Origin: Cristatella mucedo
Taxonomy: Eukaryota; Bryozoa; Phylactolaemata; Cristatellidae
DNA length: 64,000 nt
Assembly (NCBI GenBank): GCA_009760855.2
Contig: WPIO01000062.1
Span: 1,088,001-1,152,000 of the forward strand
Reading direction: 5' to 3'
A program made the position numbers and the translations under genes. The notes beneath the pieces were generated by a model that saw only the letters and a program-made list of their open reading frames with translations, was not told where the DNA came from and searched no databases. This document shows positions 26,425 to 37,300 of the stretch, piece by piece; position 1 is the first letter of the stretch, and every line of letters begins with the position of its first letter.

Positions 26425-28235
26425 TATATGCGCATGCGCGGGTCGCAGTCATTCGACCGGATATGCGGCGTGCGACAATACTAGGTACGCTCTGCGAGCT
26501 GTTGCAATTGAATACACGTTCGTCGCCGCTCCTCGCGGCTGCCACCGCTGCTTGACGACGAGGATGACGTTTTTTGTGTAGGGATTTTCAGCTTGGCAAT
26601 CAATTCACTGAGCATCTATTCGGCGCTCGGTCGGCAAAGAATCAAGCTCAAGCCCGTCGAGCACTTCATGCTGGCACTCAACATCGCCGACATGGGCATG
26701 GTCGTGTTCACGTTCCCGTTCGCTATTTCGTCATTTTTCGCTCGACGGTGGCTGTTCGGCGAAGCTAGTACGGTGCGGCAGCGAAGCGAAGCGCTGCGCC
26801 GCGACGCGTCGCTTCGCCTTTTTTATCGCTGCCCAACGAGCGTGAAGCGCTCCGGACAGCCGAGGTTTAAACAACAGTAGAAACCTTAACCTCGGGTTCG
26901 CGGCCGGATGGGGGTCATGGGGGTCAACTTCCCGCGTTCACCGCCTGCCGGAGTGCGGCAGCCCGCTGCGGCGGCGGCAGCCAGTTTAGCAGCGATGGGG
27001 GAGGAAGGGGAGAGAGAAAGAAGGCCGCTCTTCTCAGCGCCCCCGGCGCCTCTCCTAAATAAATAAATAAGTGCTAGCTGATTTAACAGCCTCTTTTGTA
27101 TAGCGACAGAAGAGCTTTTACGGCTATCACCACATCTTGCAGTGCCGATACAGGGTCGCCCACTGCAGGATTCGAGCCCACGACCTCGGGGCCGAGGTCG
27201 TGAAAAGCAACCGCCTTACCTAGTGAGCCATTACGGCTCACCGCCTCGAGCTGCGTATCCCCCGGCGTAGTGTAGTTAGTTATGACTCACGCAGCATTGC
27301 TACCGCGGCTAGTTTGCAAGCCTGCGGAGAGAGATCATTTACTGCTTGCTCATCGTCTTATTCTTGTTCCACTGCAGTGAGCAGCCGTCTCATTCCGTTG
27401 CGCTATAAAAATATGAACGCTTTTCCGATCGAGGCACGCACCAACTAGCGCACTGGCTGACTACGCCGTATGCACACCAGCGACGCCGGCCGCTCCTGTC
27501 TTAAGCCTGATTTAGACGGTGAGTCTTGCTTCCTACCAACTAGAGTCTAACTACAGTCTTCTAGTTTGTAGGAGTTTTAGACAGTAGTCTTGCTCTAAGT
27601 CTGGCTTTCTACTCGCTCCGCCCACGGAGCGTTCTTGGGATGGCAATAGCGTTTCTCTACGGCCAGGCTTTTCTAACGGAATTACCGGTAGAATGAAACC
27701 TGTCCGCTATAGTCTTTATCGCTCGCCGCCTCAAAATCTGATTCATATACCCCGAACTCAGTGTGTCCCATAAACAGGGACTCGCTAGGAACGCACCGAC
27801 GATTTCGCTGGTAAAGTCGTCCGCCATTTCTTGCTAAGCAACGCAGTAGGCGTGGTTACCTGCTGAGTCTTGGCTGAAAAAGTAGAACCGAGTGTGGCTA
27901 CTGAGTCTTCGTCGAGTCTCCCCTTAAGTCTGAACCACCTCCCGCGCTATTGGCGACGTTTACACCGAACACTCGAGTTGGTAGAAAGCAAGACTCACCG
28001 TCTAAACCAGGCTTTAGTTAAGTGCTCGCCTCTCGCGATATCCACCCAACCTTGTACCGTAGCTACGTCTGCCACGGCATGCCGAGCTAGAGTCAAGCTA
28101 GTGCCCGAAGTTTCCCGGCGCGACGCCATGCCAAACTCGGAACCATTAGCTGCAATATACCTCGCCTGAGGTCTGGGGGCAGGGAGTGGCTCGAGACGCT
28201 GTAACTCGGTGAGTCCGACCGCAGTTCAACCTTGC

Positions 28236-28310
<75 letters not shown>

Positions 28311-31300
28311 CCTATCTCTTTCCCAGTGGTCGAAGTAACGCTGCGAAGCAACATTCGGATAAAAAATATGCATAGCTAGCAAAAGCCTTCTACGGAGCTT
28401 GCCGGGCTCGTGCTGCTGTAACGTGGGGACTCAGGTGCGGTTGACTCAGCGGCTTATGTCGATGCACATTTACACCGCGTTTACTGAGTGGAGCGCCGAG
28501 AACTGTCAAAAGATCAAGGTACCTACCGGGAAGCACTCGGTAGCTCTTGAGGGGGAAATTCAAGAAAATATCTATAACATTTATCCTACAATCGAATATG
28601 TCTTTATAGTACCTTTCGAAAGACAAATATGTTAGAACTGGGATCGGAAGTTCTGACGACTTCCGCATGAAAGAAAAATTCGTTATGCAAACCACGCCTA
28701 ACCCGGATGTAAAACGAAAGCAAAAAATCTACAAATAGAAGATTTGCCGATCTCTGCATCATATGCGACTTGTATCCCAACTTGTCGAACCTTGGTAGAT
28801 CGCTATAGATGCTTAAAGCTTGTTGAGGTGCATACTTGTGACTTTTATACAGCTTCATTTCCAAGGTTGGTAGGTGCCTTGTAAATTAAATAACAGCTAA
28901 TCTTTCACCTTTCGGAGTAAAACTTTGTATGTGAGTTCATCTCCGCTTTTTTTACCCTATTCTTTAATATTTTTGATTTCGGTTTGATACAAATGGGTCT
29001 ATGTGCCCACAATTACGGAACATAAAGCTCCAGGACGTTTGATGACGTTTGATGACGCATTTCAAATTTAATTCCGATACGTGAAATATCAGTTAAGCCC
29101 GGCTGCCGTTGTCTGGTGACTCGATAACATCACTAAAGGAAGTGTCGCGTTACCCCGAGTTCACTCCACTAGCTTTCTGCAGCTAAGCTCAAAAGTTTCC
29201 ACATCTTATTACTTGCTCTATACTGATATTCTTTGTCATCTAGTGTTTTTTTTGCAAGGCTACAGAATAACTTGCCCTGCCCCGCAAAATCATAGCCGTG
29301 GGCTGTTTCCATGAACGCCGGCACTTCTCCAGGGCGCAACCGACACCTTCTGTACAGTAGCAGATGTTTGTGCATTACGAAGTACACAGAGGGTATATGT
29401 TTGTTGTTCATTCACAGACTGGCATTTTTTTAATGGCGAGACTTTTTAGGACAGCTGCAAAACAGCCCGCTCCAGCTCTCCTCCGACATGAGCTAACTAA
29501 AGGGATGCTAAAAGCCGAGCCGAGCCAACCCAGACCACGTGTGCTTGAGCTACCGTACGCAGTTAGGATCGGCATTCCGTATTTCCTGAACTGAACTTCA
29601 TCTCGATGTAGTGGCCATCTCGGACAGTTCTGTTGGGTACCGTCCGGGCAGTATTTTGCCGTATCACCTCAATGTTTGCTTAACAAAAACTGGCGTAAAA
29701 ATTAGCGGTGTTTTTCCGAAAACTGTATGGTGTTGATGAGGAGGGATGTGCATTATTTAGTTATTTGTTTTTTGCGATTAGTGAGCTTCCATAGCACCGG
29801 CATAGCGGTATTTTTAAGTGTAGCAATCGTGATGCTACTAACTTATCAGAGGTAGTGCAGGCAAGCAGCCTGGTATAATTTCTAAGGAAATAACAGTTAC
29901 ATTTATGACCCAGTGAGTCAGAATAGCGAGCGGCAGTGGCTGCGGCGTCGGGAGCGGGCCGCCTGATTCGGAAGCCATTCAGACAGCTTGGACGGAGCAA
30001 GAGAGTGAAGCGTGCCGCGAGCGAGTGACGGGTCCTCGAAGTCGAAGCCCCCTTGCTCGCGGGGCAGCCGGTGTAAGCTACAGATTGGCAAGAAGTGGTG
30101 CAAGTCTGTGGCATCCGTGACGTTCACAGCAGACCAAACTAGCGGCCAAGTGCTGCACCAACTGTGGGGCGTCTTACTGCTGCAAAAGTGGCTGTGGGCG
30201 GCTAGGCGATAATTAAATTTTAGCGTTCTTCAAGTCAGTGACTGCTGTCACTGCAAAGAATGGTTCTGCCAGAGCAGACCTTTCTTTCGCTGACACCCGT
30301 ACCGTTGGCTTGCCATACAGCTTAGGCGATTACGTTGCGTACGCGACAGTCACATTATCGCGTCCGCGAAAGCAGCGCCGCTTGCGAACAGCCGTCACTT
30401 CTCTGTGCGCCTTTATTCAGCATCTTCTGCTGGGCCTTGAGGCCGTCGCCAGGTCTAGCGGCACCACGGCGCAGCACCACGGCGGCCTGGTAGTAATCGA
30501 GTAGCCAATCGCACGTGACGCAGCTCTGTACAGCTAAGCGTAGTTCGGAACGTGGATGATTTTTTGTCATGTCGCTCCGATACCGTCGCCGCTCATTTTG
30601 CATTTTCAAGCACGCTTCCGGCTGAGAATATCCGGGAGTCTCAACACTTGTGTGTAATTTAATACTCGACTGAGGGGGGAAGAAATGAGTTCCCAGCCCT
30701 GAGAAAGAAAGAGAGGTGCAGAGAGCTGGTGGCTGGAGGCGCGGAGATCGTGGCATCCCTCTACAGTCTGTGGAGACAACATGTCCATCACGAGGCCAGA
30801 GCGGTCAGCATGACCAGAGCTAATACCATACTTCGCTCATACCGCAGGACGGCGGCGGTGATATGTGACTTTTCGGCAGTGTTTTCCAGACCGAAACAAC
30901 GTATCAACAAATAGATAGACAGCGCCCTGTAACATTTTTTATTGTACCTGTTTCTCTCAGCCGTGACACAAGCGTCATTACTCGATAGCTTGTCCCCCCA
31001 AAAGAATTGAAAATGGCCATTACTTTACGCAAAAATTACTCTCGTGAGCAGGTCAAAGGTAAATTTGAAATTTTCCTATTGTCCAGAACTTTGCACATAT
31101 AGCTATAGCTACAAGTCTGGTGGTCAGTGGAAAAATTCCTAAATTGTAAATACATTTTTATTAGGTAATAAAAATAATAAATTATACAGTAATCAAATTC
31201 AGATGAAATAAATATAAAATGCAAAAGGGTTCTGTATTCGATGCATATGGATTCAGTATTGATCGCGAGATGAATTCATTGAGGCACGGTATACGTATAC

Positions 31301-34300
31301 AGGACCAATTATTCCATGCATGAATAATACATTACAGATATTAGCATCTTTTTAATAATACATTGCGGTAATATAGTGGCATAAATACAGGAGCCTTAAG
31401 CCAATCAGTTTAGTTTAGTTCTTGTTTAAACCGTACTTGTTTGATCTTGTTCAGTCCGTGTAGTGTGGGGGTCAGGTCTCATCCACCAGACCAGTCACCG
31501 ATGGAGTCCCTCAAGGGTCCATCCTTGGTCCGTTGCTGTTCTCCATTTATACTCAACCTCTGCGAAAAGTGATTAAGGCCCATGAAATAGGATATCGCTG
31601 TAATAGGATATCACAATGTCCAGTTGTGTCTTAAGGTTCTTTTAAAATGTCGTCAAGTAGGGATGTCATTGTGACACCAGTCGGAAGCGAGTTCCAAGGT
31701 TTGGGAGCAAACGACCCTAAAGCGAGGTCTCCAAAGGATTTGAGGTTCGAAAAAGGTATAGCTAAACGATTTGAGGCAGAAAAGCGAGTGGCACACTGCT
31801 TGGCCTGGCATGGAGTAGTTCTGAAAGAGAAGCTAGAGCCAGAGAATGAAGGGACCTAAAAATAAGCACCAAAACCTTGAAGTCGATCATCTGCTTGATT
31901 GGAGGTTAGCGAAGGTCGGAGAGAAGTGATGCTATTGACAACTGCGACGCTCACGACAGTAAGCGCCTGATTGCACAGGCCGTTCGACCATTACGCTCTG
32001 AGTTACAGAAGTCGAGATGAGCTATAAAAAAATGCGTGGACCAATTTTGATGTAGCATCTCTGTCAAAGCAAGCCAGGATTTTAGCAATGCTACGACGCC
32101 GAAAAAAGGCAGAATTGACTGTGGAGCCGACGTGGTCAACCACTTTGGAACAGGCAGCTGGAATTCGTCCAGATGGAATAAGAAATATGCTCATGACGCC
32201 GATTTTAAGCGATCTTCCCCGTTTCAGAGTCACTTGATTTGTTCTTAACAAGTGTGTTGGCTATTGGCATTTAATTTTAGACAGTTTGCTGGCATCCATT
32301 TGCAAATGTCAGTAATTTATGCAGCAAGGGAGTTTAGAGAATTCGTAGGAGAATTTGCTGGAAGGAGAGGAGGGAGCCAAGAAAAGGTACAAATGAGTGT
32401 CATCTGCATAGAAGTGAAAGCCTAGGTTGTGTTTGGCAATCAAATCGGCAAGAGGGAGAGTATAAACTGTAAAAAAACGGACCGAGCTCAGAGTCCTGAG
32501 GTACCTGGTACTTCAGTCGTTCATAGGATGACCTTTGCTCGTTCACATCAATACTCTGGAGTCCCCCACTTAGATAGCACCTGATTCATTGCAGTGCAGT
32601 GCCAGTGATGCCCAGACGAGATGAGAGGTGCTCGAGAAGGACTTGGTGATTAGTTGTATAAAACGCTGCAAAAAAGATCAAGCAAAACAGAGAGACTTGA
32701 CCCAAGACTGAATTCCTGAGAAGGTCGTTGTACACCCAAAGCGATGTTGACTCTGTGGAGTGATTAGCTCTAAACCCAGACTGGAACTTTAATGCTAAGT
32801 TTGAGAGGTCAATTTAAGAGTTCAGCTTATCCGTCACAACTCATTCAAGTTGTTTTGATAGAAGCGTTAGAAGCGAGACGGGAGGAAGCTGGTCAAGATC
32901 TCTTGGCCTAGTTTTGCTTTCTTAATTAGTGGTCTAACAGTGTCAAATCAAATCGCTTCGCTGACACGAGAGAGCTGCTCGGATAGATGTGCGTGGAAAT
33001 ACCGCTCGCTTGTCCCGTGCGGCTCGGAATCGAGTTTGTATGTGATTTCGGCTTACACGCCAGCTCATCCACGAGTCTCAAAGTCGTGCCGGTCCATATA
33101 AGGGAACGCGTTTTATTTCTTCCTCGGGCTCACTTGACGCACCTCAGTGAGTATAGAAATAAGTGACGAGACCTGACTGGGTGCCTTGTGGTATGATGCA
33201 CTCGGCTCTGCGAGGTCATTGGAGACGTCGAAACGATGACAGTGGCGGATCTTCCACCAGGTGGTTGTACCAACTTCCTCGGCGATCCCTACCTTTAGAA
33301 TAATGAGCACCTCCATGCACACGTTCACAGGCGGGACTGGCCGAAGCAGACCGACTTCGCTGTTGGGAGCCGATATTTTAATTCGAAGCTGCTGTTGGAC
33401 TCTCCGTGGATGGTGCTAATGCCAACACTGCACAGTGCAACGAATTCCCCAGGAATCTTACTGCGGAGAAAGCGTCTTCCAGTAGCTTCATCGTAGTCGA
33501 TCGCGGCTTTCTGGTTTATCAAAAGGCGGAAAAACTATATAAAGCAGATGGAAATTCCAGTGAAAAACTAGGGAATAACGGTATATTAGGTCCTTCTGAG
33601 CTCATATCCTTCATGCTGGTCTTGACAAACTTAGGGAAAAAGCGAGACTTATGCAGAAGGGCAAGGCGACAGTTGAACTATAAATCTCGAAGTATACTTC
33701 TAAATCTTGCATTATCATTTTTCTCTAATCGTATAAAGTATAGAATATACATTACTTGGTAATTATATGATGTTTTACCCGACTAAATGTGAACCAGCAA
33801 TTGTGAGTGTGTCCTTTTTTCTTTGAAAATGGGTAAATATCAAATGTATTGGTGTCCGAGCACACGACATTTGTAGTGAATGATAAAAAAAATAAATGAA
33901 ATAGTTTATTTGTATAACACTCCAAGAGAAATTAATCTCTACTCATGCGCTTCACATATGCCACAGGGCTTGAGCTCAAGACCTCGGCCAGACCTTGGTC
34001 AGGGCGAGCACCTTAACCACTGGGCCAAAACAGCTCTGCCATTTTCAATCATTCTGAGGCACAAGCTGTTGGTAGATAGTACTTTCAACTCAGAAACATT
34101 GGTGTCGATGCATAGTGTAAGGAATTTTTAGGCTATGTTTGCTTTTCAGGGGGAACATACATGCATGCTTTATAAAATAAAATGATCGACTACCAGCCGG
34201 ATTCTACCTTTTTCCCAGCCTGCGGGAGCAGTGGAAGACTCGTCATTGGTTTCGTACAGTGGCAGCCATATGAACCGCTGCAATCATCCATAAACGTGGC

Positions 34301-37300
34301 GTATACGTGCCAGCCTTTATCTAGTGTTTTTGAGACGACGGGTGAGCTGCCGAGACTCCCGTCATACTAGCATTTTAGACAGCGGAGGGAGCGCATGGCT
34401 GCGGTACCTCCCTTAGGGCTTCAGTACTCATTTTTCACGTCACACGAAGCGCCCGAGCGCCCGATGGTGTAGCCCCTTCACCACCCTTTGCAATTTTATG
34501 GCCGGCTTTTCGAGCGAAGTTACTCCTCTTAAATCGATTTAGAGAAGGCTCGAGGAGTCTTCCCAACATTATCGCCTTCTCTTTCAAAGACTGCCGCCGC
34601 TCAACTCGTGCATTCGGAGCTGAGCCACTGATAGCGATGTCCCTGCATTGTCGAGTTCTTATCTGAGCCTGTCTGAGTATGTCAACTTCCCTAGACTCCT
34701 GTTGCTGTCAGGGCGAACTGGAGTGCGGGAAGCTCACTTCCGACGATTCTCGCTCTCTTAAGGCGACTGCTTTTCGGCTGGCGAAACCCGCATTTGCTGA
34801 GACCTTGAGCAGCGAGGCGGGTCCTCCGAGATAAAAATGCAAGGCACTCGCTCCGCATCGTTCGCCCATCGGAAAGACGACCTCGACCTCGGCCGCTTTT
34901 CTTCGGCTCGAGCTTTGCACGGCGTTTGGCCGATGCAACGTGGCGCCGCCAGGTCGAAGACGCGAGCTGACCGGAGCGCCACTCCTCGCGTCCTCTCCTC
35001 TGATCTCGGTCGCGGAGCACGACGTGGCAGGAGCCAGCTTCGCAAGCGTCCACTCGCTCCGCTCTCGAAGACCTCGACGCGGTGGTCGCACGCGCCCTTC
35101 GCACGCCGCCGCCACCGAAACGAGATTACAGCTCGTTTACGGCTTGTTTTCTTTCCCAGGTTGCGCCGCAGTCGGCTTCCTGTCCTTCCTGTGGGGCATC
35201 GAGAATCTTATGATCGTGGTCATACTGGCTGCGACGCGCTTCGTCATCGTCTGCTATCCGCAGCGAGGTAAGAGATTGTCGGCCGCCGGGGCGCACCCAC
35301 CGGAAGACGACCGGCCAGGGAAGTGAGCGTCCGCCGGAGACCCGCGTTTGCCGTCCGCCGCGAGACGGCCGCTCGGCGAGAGCAGCGCCCCTGGCGTCCG
35401 CTGCGTACCCATTGGCCTAGCAGGCTCCGAATACCCAATCATCGGGTGCTCGAGCTTCTTTGAGCCGGGCAATGGCAGAGGCTCGGCAGAGACGCCGTTC
35501 GGCTCACGCGACGGCCCTCAGTGACTTCCTCAGGGTATAGCAGCAGCACTGTGCCTGATTCAAACGGCATTATGTCATATCCAGTCTCGCAGTCACTGCC
35601 TCCAGGTGTCTCCTGCCACTGCCTGCAGCCTCGTTTCTGGCCGACGGCCGTCACTGCTCCGCTGCCGCTGAAGTCGTTAGAGCTGTTGCTGGTCTGCGCC
35701 GTGAATTCTTTTGCTTGGTCATTCTCCTTTCTTCGACGCGCGTGCCCCAGTGCCAATGTAGCGTACAATTTATTCGACGTTTAGCTTCACTTACACGCAA
35801 AGCTTAGATAGCACCTGGCTCAGGCAAAGTGCCGCATCAAGTGCACCGAAGCAGCTGCTGCATCAGATGCATCGACGCAGTGCCACATCACATGCATTGA
35901 TGTGGCCGACCGAGTCCTACGCTGAGGCAGTCAAAGTGCACAGGCCACATTGCTTAGTGATGCCTGTTCATGCATGCTGTTTATCAAGCATGATATTACT
36001 CACCATTCAATCGCATTTCCTTTTGCAGCAAATGTAAATCGCCTAGAAAGATATTGAGTTCTCTGGATGGGCTTTATCAAGTGCATTATTGTTATTATGC
36101 ATACTGTGGTCCTTCGAGGAAAGTCGCTCCTTCTTGTGCAATACCCTCAGCTAACTACCGTTGGATACTTGGCTCTAGTTCGGCCACTAATTAGGAAAGA
36201 TCAACGAAATTTGAGTTACGCGCTAATTTTACAACATTTTACTAGTTTATTTCAGATTTCGGTTAGATCATTGTTGATATACATGTCTATAGTTGCTCTG
36301 AAAACCAAGCTTCTGGACGTTTGATAATATGGGCAGCAGAAAATATCTAACAATAATCTGAGCTAGCGAAATGTGGCTCGAGTAGAGCTGAAAGTGCATT
36401 TCAAATTTTACTATGATCCGTTTATTATTGGCCAGGTTATGGAATTTAAAGGGTACAAGGCTACACAGAAATGAAGTTTTTAAGAGTCACAAGCATGCAC
36501 CTCAACAGCTTCACGCATACACCTCGATTTATCAAGGTTTAGAAATTTGGCACAAGAAACGTTTATACTGCCGAGATCTCTAAATTTTTTATTGTAGATA
36601 TTTTGCTTCCAGTTACATCCGGGTTAGACATAGTTCGTTTAAACCTGTTTTCCTTTTATATGGAAGTCGTTAGAACTTCGGATCCCAAGTTCAACATGTT
36701 TGTCTTTTGAAAGCTACCTTAAACAAGTATTCATTTTTGGACCTATTTTATAAGTATTTATTTTTCTTGACATTCCGCCTTGTTGTGCGTGATTATAGGG
36801 TACTTTTCATCTATTGATAATCATCTTTTTCAGCCTGTATGCAGTGCCTAGAAAGAGATTCAGTTATCTCTTGGTTCGCTAAGTAAATGTATTATTATTA
36901 TTTTTGATCTACTCTCTCAAATCAGGGTTCCTAACAAAAAGCCCAAGGCACAGCAAGCGCCGTTACCACCCTCTACATCCGACAGCCTCTAGCTTCTATG
37001 GGCGGTGTCCTTTGCAACGCGATAGCAATCTCCGGTACGGATGGCCAGCATTACAATGACGAGCGCCAGCGGTGGGCTCGCCGGTTATATTTTGGCAATG
37101 CTGGGTGCGGTGCAGCGTTTGCTCTGCATGCGTCATGTGCTTACTGCCCATCAGGGCTCGAGAATGCAGTCCGCCGGGTTTATTGGCAGCTATGTTATCT
37201 CTGCTCTCCGGACTGCAGGGTGAGCGAGGCCTCTCCTGATTGGTCGCGTTGTTGTGGCTCCGTCTCGGTAGTTCTGCTCTCGAAGCGCCCAGACCGCTGT

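Larger units (their letters stand above)
24160..26581 (+). other. Opsin intron between exons 2a and 2b
   Basis: Contains an antisense CR1/L2 fragment (24,735-25,435), a CpG-rich island (25,700-26,350) and a TA microsatellite. In the 2b splice form it would be spliced out together with exon 2a. Confidence 0.7.
26768..35159 (+). other. Large opsin intron between exons 2b and 3
   Basis: 8.4 kb. Holds a SINE (27,057-27,239), a 510-bp MITE (27,504-28,013), a CT microsatellite (28,226-28,306), LINE fragments (31,455-32,945) and a second SINE (33,881-34,035). The stretches 28,310-31,450 and 32,950-33,880 hold no recognisable gene. A 118-codon frame at 33,406-33,762 (+) and two short overlapping minus frames at 33,113-33,522 are not recognised. 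Confidence 0.7.

Noticed and set aside
33113..33522. Two overlapping minus frames that looked like a nested gene's exon
   Set aside because: They are in different frames, no family is recognised, and no consistent splice pair was found.
34691..35115. Several 100-140 codon frames on both strands before exon 3
   Set aside because: GC-rich composition in the intron. None has recognisable motifs, and the acceptor at 35,158-35,159 defines the exon.
37041..37223. Short frame ending GFIGSYVISALRTAG before a gtgag, considered as another opsin first exon
   Set aside because: Similarity to the TM1 start is limited to a few residues, it lies after exon 3, and no partner exon follows in phase.
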